NCBI GenBank assembly: GCA_027451645.1
Contig: DAIDIX010000023.1
Coordinates: 1 to 13,324, forward strand
Direction: 5' to 3'
Source: Candidatus Dormiibacterota bacterium
Lineage (GTDB): Bacteria; Chloroflexota; Dormibacteria; Aeolococcales; Aeolococcaceae
DNA: 13,324 nucleotides
Position 1 is the first letter of the stretch. Each line of letters starts with the position of its first letter. The translations under genes were made by a program, and so were the position numbers. Positions 6,794 through 13,324 of the stretch are shown here, piece after piece. The notes under the pieces are model-generated. The model made no database searches. It was not told the DNA's origin and saw only the letters and a program-made list of their open reading frames with translations.

Positions 6794-8080
6794 TCAGGGA
6801 TAGATGCCGCGCACTGCAGTCGCATCTGCGACACGCTTCACTGCGACAAGATATGCACCAAGCCTCCATGAGCAGTGGTGCTCCTCTGCCTGGATAACCA
6901 TCTGGCTGAAGGCACGTTCCATGATCTTCTCAAGCCGCTTGTTGATCTCGCCTTCCTCCCAGAAGAGGGACTGGAGATCCTGCACCCACTCGAAGTATGA
7001 AACAGTCACACCACCTGCGTTTGCAAGGATGTCTGGCACAACTGTAGTGCCCTTTGCCTCAAGGATTGCATCCGCTTCTGGTGTGGTCGGTCCGTTTGCA
7101 CCCTCGATGATGAGTCGGGCACGGATCCTGTCAGCATTTGCACCAGTGATTTGGTTCTCAAGGGCTGCAGGAACGAGGATGTCCACATCTGATTCAAGGA
7201 GCTCCTCGTTCGTCATCGATACTGCTTTGGGATATCCCGTGATTGTACGGTGCGCACGCTGGAATTCCATGACCTCGTTCATGTCAATGCCATCAGGATT
7301 GAAGATGGCACCGTACACGTCGGAGAGTCCGCAGATTGTGAAGCCTGCTTCATGCATGAGCTGTGCGGATACGCTTCCCACATTGCCAAAGCCCTGTACT
7401 GCAACCTTTGTCGACTTCGGATCCATGCCGAGCTTCTTGCACGCAGCGAGTGCAACTATTGTCACACCACGGCCTGTTGCAGTAGGCCGACCCTCACTGC
7501 CTCCGATATCGAGAGGCTTTCCTGTGACAACTGCGGGAATGGAGTACCCCTTCTCCATGGAGACGGTATCCATGATCCATGCCATTACTTCGCCATTCGT
7601 ATTCACGTCAGGTGCAGGAATGTCCGATTCTGGCCCAATGAGAATGGAAATTTCGCTTGCGAACCGTCGAGTGAGCCGTTCGAGTTCATGGTTGCTGAGC
7701 TTCGAAGGATCCACGATGACTCCACCTTTCGCACCGCCGAATGGGATGTTCACAAGTGCACATTTCCATGTCATCCACATGGACAGCGCCTTCACCTCAT
7801 CAAGGCTGACATTGGGATGGAAGCGGATTCCACCCTTTGCAGGGCCACGTGTGACATTGTGCTGGACACGATAGCCTTCGAATACCCTGAGACTCCCATC
7901 ATCCATCTTCACAGGGAATCGGACGGTGAATTCCCTCTTGACTTCTCGAAGTACTGCAGCCAGTCCTGGCTCGAGATTGAGCAGATGTGCTGCATTGTCG
8001 AACTGGAGCTGAGCATTGTGCCACGGATTGTCAGGCACCTCATGGACTGTTGGGACTGGAATGGGAGACGTCTTTGCCAT
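6794..8080 (-). CDS. gdhA: Glutamate dehydrogenase (Glu/Leu/Phe/Val dehydrogenase family)
   Basis: A 428-residue hexameric-type glutamate dehydrogenase, which interconverts glutamate with 2-oxoglutarate and ammonium using NAD(P). Substrate-binding blocks are GPAKGGIRFHP (79-89) and MTWKCALVNIPFGGAKGG (103-120), with Lys118 as the expected catalytic lysine. PAPDVNT (156-162) carries the catalytic Asp. The dinucleotide fold has QGFGNVG (229-235). Full length, with the C-terminal helix region present. The ATG at 8080 has AGAGAG about eight bases upstream. Cofactor preference cannot be read reliably. It is first in a run with the pseudokinase and flippase genes. A 356-codon open frame on the opposite strand (6804-7874) is a codon-usage shadow. 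Confidence 0.96.
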   Translation of the reverse strand: MAKTSPIPVPTVHEVPDNPWHNAQLQFDNAAHLLNLEPGLAAVLREVKREFTVRFPVKMDDGSLRVFEGYRVQHNVTRGPAKGGIRFHPNVSLDEVKALSMWMTWKCALVNIPFGGAKGGVIVDPSKLSNHELERLTRRFASEISILIGPESDIPAPDVNTNGEVMAWIMDTVSMEKGYSIPAVVTGKPLDIGGSEGRPTATGRGVTIVALAACKKLGMDPKSTKVAVQGFGNVGSVSAQLMHEAGFTICGLSDVYGAIFNPDGIDMNEVMEFQRAHRTITGYPKAVSMTNEELLESDVDILVPAALENQITGANADRIRARLIIEGANGPTTPEADAILEAKGTTVVPDILANAGGVTVSYFEWVQDLQSLFWEEGEINKRLEKIMERAFSQMVIQAEEHHCSWRLGAYLVAVKRVADATAVRGIYP

Positions 8081-8167
8081 GGGTTGATCTCTCTACATAT
8101 TGGGTGGTGTTGGAGTGAGGGTCACTCTGATGTGATCATACACGGCCATCAGTGGCCTCTGGCAGGC
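8081..8167. promoter_or_regulatory. Divergent promoter region of gdhA and the membrane protein, with an inverted repeat
   Basis: This 87 bp region contains a perfect inverted repeat, GAGTGA-GGG-TCACTC, at 8113-8127. Beside it is a near-palindrome TGTGATCATACA at 8131-8142. On the gdhA strand, TATGTA (8094-8099) is a possible -10 placed 13 bases before the gdhA ATG. The inverted repeat would fall close to the -35 area of that promoter, a position where a regulator could act. No ribosome-binding site is evident for the rightward gene. Confidence 0.45.
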
Positions 8168-9052
8168 ATGAATGGTACACGTTCGCGTAGTATGCAGATG
8201 ATGGTAGCGAGCATTCCGTTGGTGACTGTTGGCCCGATTGAGGCTGTCGTGTTTTTTGCTGAGCTCATGGTGGGAACTGCACTCTTTGCAATTGTCCTCG
8301 ACCTGCTTGGCAGTGCGAAGCGGGGGTATGTGGGCACAACATTTGCCATTGCGGCTGCAATCGGGGGCCTTGGTCTCCTCCTTGCCTCCACCTTCTCGAC
8401 ACTCCTTCCTGTCGTACCCAGTGCACCTGCAGGAAAGGCGTTTTCGGCAGCCATTGCCACAACAGTGCACTGGTATGTCTGGGGATTTGGGGCAGTAGTG
8501 GTGGGGGCCATCGCAACGATAGAGCTCCAGGACAGGGCACGCCGTGTCTTTGGCGTGGTCGTGGCTGCAGTACTCATCGGCTTTCTCACCCATCTTGTGG
8601 GAACTGTATCGTCTGCGTTTCAGGTTGGATGGCATGGATGGTTCACCATGGGGAGCGGGACAGTGATACTGGGAGCTGTGCTTGGGGGCATGCTCATGGG
8701 CCATTGGTACCTTGTCGCTCCTGGAATGTCATTCCGTCCCCTGCGCCAGACTGTTGCAGTCATCTTCGTAGCCATTGCAGCAGCTGTGGCAACCATGATT
8801 GCAGCTTTTGAGACATCGACTCCAAGAATGGCACATGCTGTCCTTTCCTATGACGGAGGCTGGCTGTTCTGGCTCCTCACAGTGGGAAGTCTTGTGGGAT
8901 TCACGACAGTAGTGAACTCGCTTACGTGGTACTTCACGAGGATGCGTGCAAATCAGCCTGCAACAGCCATGCTGTACGGCCTCATTGTTGCCGTATGCAT
9001 CGGAGTCATTTCAGCACATGTGCTGATGTTCCAGACGGGAGTCCCAGTCTAG
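8168..9052 (+). CDS. Conserved-looking polytopic membrane protein, function unknown
   Basis: A 294-residue integral membrane protein with about eight hydrophobic segments (roughly 24-46, 57-80, 98-117, 126-148, 160-183, 193-213, 231-255, 266-288). Histidines sit in or next to several of them (101, 142, 156, 179, 223, 284), with motifs HWYVWGFG, GWHGWF and GMLMGHWYLVAPG. I do not recognise a named family; membrane histidines with aromatic neighbours are compatible with a haem or quinone-linked redox protein but do not prove it. The start is uncertain: ATG 8168 is used, ATG 8192 or 8201 would give slightly shorter proteins, and none has a good ribosome-binding site. The open frame further upstream (from 7250) runs antisense through gdhA and is not coding. 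Its stop shares CTAG with the stop of hpt. Confidence 0.75.
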   Translation: MNGTRSRSMQMMVASIPLVTVGPIEAVVFFAELMVGTALFAIVLDLLGSAKRGYVGTTFAIAAAIGGLGLLLASTFSTLLPVVPSAPAGKAFSAAIATTVHWYVWGFGAVVVGAIATIELQDRARRVFGVVVAAVLIGFLTHLVGTVSSAFQVGWHGWFTMGSGTVILGAVLGGMLMGHWYLVAPGMSFRPLRQTVAVIFVAIAAAVATMIAAFETSTPRMAHAVLSYDGGWLFWLLTVGSLVGFTTVVNSLTWYFTRMRANQPATAMLYGLIVAVCIGVISAHVLMFQTGVPV

Positions 9053-9612
9053 TCGCCATCAGTGTCGAGCACACGGATGTCAGGAAGATTCCTGTAGATG
9101 CCGTCGTAGTCGAGACCGTATCCGATGACAAACCGGTCGGGAATGTCGAAGCCAACATAGTCGACTGTTACAGACTTCTCCCGTCGTGACTCCTTGTTGA
9201 GAAGAGAGGCAAGGCGAACGGACCGTGGTGCATGGCGGCGGATATGCTCATGGAGAAATGCAATAGTTGTTCCCGTGTCGACAATGTCCTCGATCATGAG
9301 CACATCCCTGTCCCTGAGTGGCATGCTCACATCCTTTACAAGCTCTACTGAGCCTGTCGACTGTGTTCCTTCATAGGACCTGACTGCAATGAATTCAAGT
9401 TCGACTGGCACAGTGAGCGACCGCGCAAGATCCGCGAGAAAGAGAATCGATCCCTTGAGCACGGAAAGGAGGATGAGAGGGGATTCGAGCGATGCGTACG
9501 CTGCATCGATCTCCCCTGCAAGTTCAGCAATGCGGGAGGAGATTTCAGTGCGGTCAATGAGCACTGTTCCGATGGGGGTGGTTTCAGGTGAGGCTGGAGT
9601 ATTCATTGACAT
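9049..9612 (-). CDS. hpt: Hypoxanthine phosphoribosyltransferase
   Basis: A 187-residue purine salvage enzyme that joins hypoxanthine (and usually guanine) to PRPP to give IMP or GMP. SVLKGS (50-55) is the pyrophosphate-binding loop with its non-proline cis peptide. VLMIEDIVDTGTT (104-116) is the PRPP signature with the EDxVD acidic pair and Asp112 as catalytic base. FVIGYGLDYDGIYRNLP (161-177) is the C-terminal purine-binding segment typical of bacterial Hpt. The start may be ATG 9612 or ATG 9606 (MNTPAS); a TAATGT box just upstream fits the inner one. It converges with the membrane protein gene and overlaps it by four bases. In many Gram-positive bacteria hpt lies between tilS and ftsH, but neither is seen here. 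Confidence 0.95.
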   Translation of the reverse strand: MSMNTPASPETTPIGTVLIDRTEISSRIAELAGEIDAAYASLESPLILLSVLKGSILFLADLARSLTVPVELEFIAVRSYEGTQSTGSVELVKDVSMPLRDRDVLMIEDIVDTGTTIAFLHEHIRRHAPRSVRLASLLNKESRREKSVTVDYVGFDIPDRFVIGYGLDYDGIYRNLPDIRVLDTDGD

Positions 9613-9706
9613 CTACATTACCGTGTGCGACACATGAGAGAGGTTTGCCTCCATGGTGAGCGTGGTACGTGAGAGATGATTCGCAGCATAAAGGGGTGAG
9701 ACAGTC
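9613..9706. promoter_or_regulatory. Divergent region between hpt and dnaJ
   Basis: A 94 bp gap. On the hpt strand, TAATGT at 9615-9620 resembles a -10 box only a few bases before the hpt start, implying a very short or absent leader; no -35 match is visible. On the plus strand, AAGGGGTGAG about 7-16 bases before the GTG is the dnaJ ribosome-binding site. No CIRCE-type or other heat-shock operator is visible. Confidence 0.4.
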
Positions 9707-10618
9707 GTGGCATCCAATATCAGGGACTACTACGAGATACTTGGTGTCGACCATTCTGCAACGCAGGACGATATCAAGCGTGCTTTTCGTGCAAAAGCTC
9801 GTGTTCTCCACCCGGATACCCATCCAGATGATCCTGGGAGTGACGCAAAGTTCCGGCAGGTAAACGAAGCGTATGAGGTGCTTGGTGATCCGGAGAAGAG
9901 AAAGAAGTACGATACGCTCGTGGCTTCATGGAACATGCCAGGTGGCGACTCCTCTCCTCATGGCTCTCCACAGGGCTTTGGCGGATTTCGGCCCATGTCC
10001 CCAACAGAACTCGATGATCTCTTCGGAAGAGATCGGCAATTTTCCGACTTCTTCTATTCCATGTTTGGTGGAATGGGGAGCTCCCCGTCCCATCGGACAT
10101 CACCGAGGAAGGGACTTGATATTGAGGGCCACATTGATATCGCTATTGAGGAAGCGTGTCGTGGAACCACACGGAGAGTTTCCCTTGACGATGGCATGAG
10201 GGAACGGACTATTGAAGTGAGTGTTCCTGCAGGAATCCGCGATGGAGGGAAGATCCGCCTGGCTGGTCAGGGGAGTCCTGGCCGGAGTGGTGGTCCATCA
10301 GGGAATCTCGTGCTCACAGTAGGAGTCCGCCCAAGTGCAGCATTTGGCATTGAGGGAAACCAGATCACCACTGTTGCCTCTGTTCCCCTTCGCCATATGC
10401 TTCTTGGGGGGGAAGTGCTCGTTCCCACTCCCCAGGGGAAGATGGTGACCCTTCGCATACCGGAAGGGACGCAGAATGGTGCACGTCTCAGGCTCCGTGG
10501 GATGGGATGGCCGAAGACCCGTCGCCATGAAGCTGGTGACCTCATTGTCGAGACAAGAGCAGTACTGCCCTCCCATCTCAGTGCAGAGGCGCGTGCAGTG
10601 CTTGGCCAGTACCTATGA
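9707..10618 (+). CDS. DnaJ-type co-chaperone lacking the zinc finger (CbpA-like)
   Basis: A 303-residue J-domain protein that would stimulate the ATPase of DnaK and hand it unfolded clients. The J domain (about 6-70) begins DYYEILGVDHSATQDDIKRA and carries the essential HPD at 35-37. A Gly/Phe/Ser-rich linker follows (about 76-130, with MFGGMG). The rest is the two beta-barrel substrate-binding domains (about 134-300), with PAGIRDGGKIRLAGQG and PEGTQNGARLRLRGMG. There is no CxxCxGxG repeat, so it is the CbpA/class II type and not classical DnaJ. The start is GTG at 9707, supported by the GGGGTGA site upstream. dnaK and grpE are not in the window. Its last two codons overlap the end of the convergent 585-residue gene by six bases. 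Confidence 0.93.
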   Translation: MASNIRDYYEILGVDHSATQDDIKRAFRAKARVLHPDTHPDDPGSDAKFRQVNEAYEVLGDPEKRKKYDTLVASWNMPGGDSSPHGSPQGFGGFRPMSPTELDDLFGRDRQFSDFFYSMFGGMGSSPSHRTSPRKGLDIEGHIDIAIEEACRGTTRRVSLDDGMRERTIEVSVPAGIRDGGKIRLAGQGSPGRSGGPSGNLVLTVGVRPSAAFGIEGNQITTVASVPLRHMLLGGEVLVPTPQGKMVTLRIPEGTQNGARLRLRGMGWPKTRRHEAGDLIVETRAVLPSHLSAEARAVLGQYL

Positions 10619-12370
10619 CGAAATCCCGAGTTCGTCCCGGATGTGGAGGGATTCCTGCGCGAATATCCGTCGCATGATGGCGACAGACGATGCGTATGTC
10701 GAGTCCATGCCGTAGTAGGAGAGGCCTCTCGCACCAAGAGTACGTGCCTGGGTGAACGGAGTGTCTGATGCATAGTGGATGATGCCAAAATCCACTGGGA
10801 GTTTCGAGAAGTTCACAGGCTGGCCGATGGGATATCTGTCTGCCTCGATCATTTCATAGAGAGCACTGCAGTACGGACCTGCCTCCATCTCGACAGCAGT
10901 ATACGATTCACGGTGATAAAAATCGAGATATCCCCGGTTCTGGAGAAAGGTGCCGTACACCGTCACTGCTCGCTGGTTGTCAAGACAGCTCCCGAAACGG
11001 AGGTATGGTGCAATGTCTGCATATTCAAACACGTTGTCGAGCCAGTACGTTGACTGTGAGTGCTCATCATGGACGACGTTGCTCAGCATGATGTCGCCAA
11101 CATTCGCATTGAGCGTGGCTGCCTTGCCAAGGATGTATATTCCGCGGAGGTCGGGCGTTGTTTCCGCAATTTCGCGAAGGATGTTGTATGCAGCAAAGCC
11201 GAGCGGGTAGTCAATGTTCACGATGATCGCACGGCTGTCTTTCAGTACTGCGGGCTCAACATCGGACAGACGCATGTCAAACCACTGGTGATTGAGACGG
11301 TCGAGCGGGATGATCTGCGCACTGACATCAAGAGCTGTCCTGCTAGTCACGCTGATGACACCGCGCTCACGTTCGAGACGGTGGAGACTCGTCGTGTGTC
11401 GGTCACCTGTTGAGTCGAGTTCGCGGAAGTAGAGGCTTGCCATGTAGTACAGGAGATTCTCCCATGTGCCTTCCGCTGTCCCCTTCTCAAACTTCTCGAG
11501 TTCATCGATGAGGTAGTCTGGCCCGTTGGCACGGACATGTTCGACGATTTCTGTTGCGTTGAGCTGTGCAATGCCTGTGACAAGGTTTGCAATGCTGTGC
11601 GTGTTGCTGCTGACAAAATACAGGGGACGGTCCTGGAGGTTCTCCGAGCGCATGAGGCCAGTCACCTGCTGCCACCACCGCCTGGTGACACGTGCATACC
11701 CTACCTGGGTACCGCCGAGCATCTGGATGCGAAGGGAGACCTCATGGTGCTGGATATCACGTATGTGGTCATGAAATGAAGAGCCCCACACTTCCTGGAG
11801 CTGTTCCCAGTCGTCGTGGGAGCCTCCACAGAGCTCTGCATAGCTGTCTGGCCCCTGCAGTGGCTCCTCAAGTTCTGAACTGTGCTTGGCGAGCAGCACA
11901 TGGAGCTTGTTCCACTCGATCTGGAATGCAACAAGCGATGGGAGAAGGTCATCGACATCTGATGCACTTGCTACGAGAACTGCAAGTGTTCCCCGCTCAT
12001 CGTCATACCACCGTCTTCTGCGTCCAGGAGCGCTCCGTTCCTTCCACTTGGCAATGGAGGAGTATCCACTTTTGATGAAGACATCAAGGAGCTGCCCCAT
12101 GATGACCCGTTTTGCACCGAGAATGGCCTTCGGGAGTCGCCGAATGGCATACAGGAAGGCTCCAAGATCCGGTTCAGGTGATGCAGCAAGCGAATGAAGG
12201 CTTGAGGCCATTGCCTTGTGGGAAGCTTCGAGTACTTTGAGCTTCATCTCGCCCCGACTCTGAAGCAGTGTCATGTATGTCCGTCTGTACAGCTCAACAG
12301 ATTCTGCCTCAATGATGTGCTCAGAGGCAGATCTGCTCAGTCCACCGCTTTCAGGTCCCGAGAGAGTCAT
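10613..12370 (-). CDS. Uncharacterized protein with nucleoside-phosphorylase-like C-terminal half
   Basis: A 585-residue soluble protein I cannot assign to a characterised family; it may correspond to the Pfam family DUF6909, from memory only. The N-terminal half (1 to about 250) is mostly helical, with a conserved-looking block SDVDDLLPSLVAFQIEWNK (137-155). The C-terminal half (about 375-575) has features reminiscent of purine nucleoside phosphorylases: a hydrophobic strand with GIYILGKAATLNANVGDIML (410-429), TAVEMEAG (491-498) matching the EMEAG-type ribose-binding signature, and IIHYASDTPF (530-539). No signal peptide or membrane segment. The ATG at 12370 overlaps the TGA of the PIG-L deacetylase (ATGA), so the two are translationally coupled and probably act on the same pathway. 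Whether it is an active phosphorylase is unknown. Confidence 0.8.
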   Translation of the reverse strand: MTLSGPESGGLSRSASEHIIEAESVELYRRTYMTLLQSRGEMKLKVLEASHKAMASSLHSLAASPEPDLGAFLYAIRRLPKAILGAKRVIMGQLLDVFIKSGYSSIAKWKERSAPGRRRRWYDDERGTLAVLVASASDVDDLLPSLVAFQIEWNKLHVLLAKHSSELEEPLQGPDSYAELCGGSHDDWEQLQEVWGSSFHDHIRDIQHHEVSLRIQMLGGTQVGYARVTRRWWQQVTGLMRSENLQDRPLYFVSSNTHSIANLVTGIAQLNATEIVEHVRANGPDYLIDELEKFEKGTAEGTWENLLYYMASLYFRELDSTGDRHTTSLHRLERERGVISVTSRTALDVSAQIIPLDRLNHQWFDMRLSDVEPAVLKDSRAIIVNIDYPLGFAAYNILREIAETTPDLRGIYILGKAATLNANVGDIMLSNVVHDEHSQSTYWLDNVFEYADIAPYLRFGSCLDNQRAVTVYGTFLQNRGYLDFYHRESYTAVEMEAGPYCSALYEMIEADRYPIGQPVNFSKLPVDFGIIHYASDTPFTQARTLGARGLSYYGMDSTYASSVAIMRRIFAQESLHIRDELGISS

Positions 12371-13311
12371 GCAGAAACCCCGTCACGTTGGAGCAGGTCG
12401 GCAAGCGATGGTGTAGGAGCAGCTGAAGGATATGAGGTGACGTTAGTGAATGCCTCAAATGCTGCATGTTCTGCGAGAGGACCGTCCAGCAGTGCAGCCA
12501 TTGGCCAATCAGGCTGAATCTGGCTCCGATGGGCTAGGAGCGCAGCATGCTTCCTCGTGATGACGGGATGGATGTCAATAATGTCGGTAACCTCCTCATC
12601 GTCTGTCATGAGTGCGAGTGCAGCATCATCACGCCAGAACGGAATGTCAATTCCCTGTTCCGCTGCTGCCCTGGACATGCGCGTGATGGCTGACCGTGGC
12701 ATTGCCGTGTAGAGGAGATGTCCCACACTCCATGCATGACCTGCATCTGGGTACATGAGCGGATGGCGGGCAGCCTCGACTGCGAGTACGGCAACTCTGT
12801 GGGACTGGATGTGGTCCGGGTGCCCATATGCTCCAAAGCTGTTGTTGCAGACCACGATGTGCGGTCGGACAGTGCGCAGGACAGCAACAAGCTTCCCCAC
12901 TGCATCGTCAAGGCGCACTGACCAGAATGCTTCCTCCCGGAAGTTGTCTTCGTGACCAGCCATGTTGGAGTCACCATAGTTCAGCCAGTGGATTGAGCTC
13001 ACTCCAAGTATGGAGCAGGCACTGATGAGTTCCTCTTGGCGGATGGCTGCAAGCTTCGGTCTCGTGGATTCCTCATCCATAGAGGGATCGAATATCGTTG
13101 CTTTCGAGCCGTCCGTGCAGCACACCACTGTTGTTGCGATTCCTGCATCATGACAGCGTGCCATGGTTCCACCCATGGTGATCGTCTCATCATCGGCATG
13201 GGCCTGGACTGTGAGGACCCGGAAGCTTGCTCCTGCAAGGAGACTTCCGTCAAGTGTGATGTGATCGCGGAGGGACGTATCAGCCATATTTTGGATCATT
13301 GTACCGTGCAT
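12367..13311 (-). CDS. PIG-L family zinc deacetylase (MshB/Mca-like)
   Basis: A 314-residue metal-dependent N-deacetylase or amidase of the LmbE/PIG-L superfamily. Members remove acetyl from GlcNAc-type substrates (MshB in mycothiol synthesis) or cleave mycothiol conjugates (Mca). The first motif reads AHADDE (37-42) instead of AHPDDE. The general base Asp40 and zinc ligands His38 and Asp41 are kept, and GAYGHPDHIQSH (160-171) supplies the third ligand His167. RQEELISACSILGV (91-104) and NYGDSNMAG (111-119) match the R-x-E-E-L and Y-x-D-S-x-M-x-G blocks of MshB/Mca. The start is ambiguous: ATGs at 13311, 13299 and 13287 are in frame and none has a clear ribosome-binding site. It is the first gene of a two-gene unit with the 585-residue protein, overlapping by ATGA. 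Activity is likely; the substrate is unknown. Confidence 0.9.
   Translation of the reverse strand: MHGTMIQNMADTSLRDHITLDGSLLAGASFRVLTVQAHADDETITMGGTMARCHDAGIATTVVCCTDGSKATIFDPSMDEESTRPKLAAIRQEELISACSILGVSSIHWLNYGDSNMAGHEDNFREEAFWSVRLDDAVGKLVAVLRTVRPHIVVCNNSFGAYGHPDHIQSHRVAVLAVEAARHPLMYPDAGHAWSVGHLLYTAMPRSAITRMSRAAAEQGIDIPFWRDDAALALMTDDEEVTDIIDIHPVITRKHAALLAHRSQIQPDWPMAALLDGPLAEHAAFEAFTNVTSYPSAAPTPSLADLLQRDGVSA
13298..13303 (-). promoter_or_regulatory. Possible -10 box for the PIG-L operon
   Basis: On the minus strand the sequence reads TACAAT, one mismatch from TATAAT. The ATG at 13287 lies 10 bases beyond it, which would give an almost leaderless transcript starting the protein at MADTS. 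The -35 position would fall at the window edge and cannot be judged. The box also overlaps the middle candidate ATG, so it could be chance. Confidence 0.35.
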
Positions 13312-13324
13312 GCTCGCGAGCGTG

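Noticed and set aside
6804..7874. 356-codon open frame on the plus strand opposite gdhA
   Set aside because: It lies fully antisense to an unmistakable glutamate dehydrogenase, its translation is rich in Ser/Pro/Met/Arg with no family motifs, and long antisense frames arise from this genome's codon usage.
7250..8167. Upstream extension of the membrane protein frame
   Set aside because: The extension is antisense to gdhA and is Cys/His-rich nonsense. The hydrophobic protein clearly begins near 8168-8201.

Overview
The window is a compact bacterial chromosome segment of moderate-to-high GC (mid-50s by eye, not computed). It carries eleven genes, one of them cut by the left edge. I found no tRNA, rRNA, CRISPR array, insertion sequence or prophage gene. 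Coding density is very high: two convergent pairs overlap at their stop codons, two co-directional pairs overlap by ATGA, and the only non-coding stretches are four short intergenic gaps. Several products point to a Gram-positive-type bacterium of the Actinomycetota or Chloroflexota. These are a Thermotoga/archaeal-type S-adenosylhomocysteinase, an actinobacterial-style MBL-fold/rhodanese fusion, an MshB/Mca-like PIG-L deacetylase, a transmembrane pseudokinase with an actinobacterial-style Ig-like ectodomain, and a 'PLEQE' flippase. I cannot place it more closely.

Layout from left to right. (1) The 3' end of ahcY (+). (2) A translationally coupled sulfur pair on the minus strand: a single-domain rhodanese, then an MBL-fold/double-rhodanese persulfide-dioxygenase-like protein. 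(3) An M16 zinc peptidase (+), divergent from the rhodanese pair. (4) A minus-strand cluster read gdhA, then a transmembrane pseudokinase, then a polysaccharide flippase, with gaps of only 11 and 5 bp. It converges on the M16 gene at a strong nested hairpin. (5) An eight-segment membrane protein of unknown function (+), divergent from gdhA, whose stop overlaps that of hpt. (6) hpt (-) divergent from a zinc-finger-less dnaJ (+). (7) A two-gene minus-strand operon: an MshB/Mca-like PIG-L deacetylase, then a 585-residue uncharacterized protein with a nucleoside-phosphorylase-like C-terminal half.

The annotated genes cover methyl-cycle and purine salvage (ahcY, hpt), reactive sulfur handling (rhodanese and MBL-rhodanese), nitrogen metabolism (gdhA) and protein quality control (M16, DnaJ). 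Two modules look under-described. The pseudokinase-ectodomain gene beside a separate flippase resembles a split version of mycobacterial MviN (MurJ-pseudokinase-ectodomain). The PIG-L deacetylase coupled to the nucleoside-phosphorylase-like protein suggests an uncharacterized pathway acting on an aminosugar- or nucleoside-like molecule.
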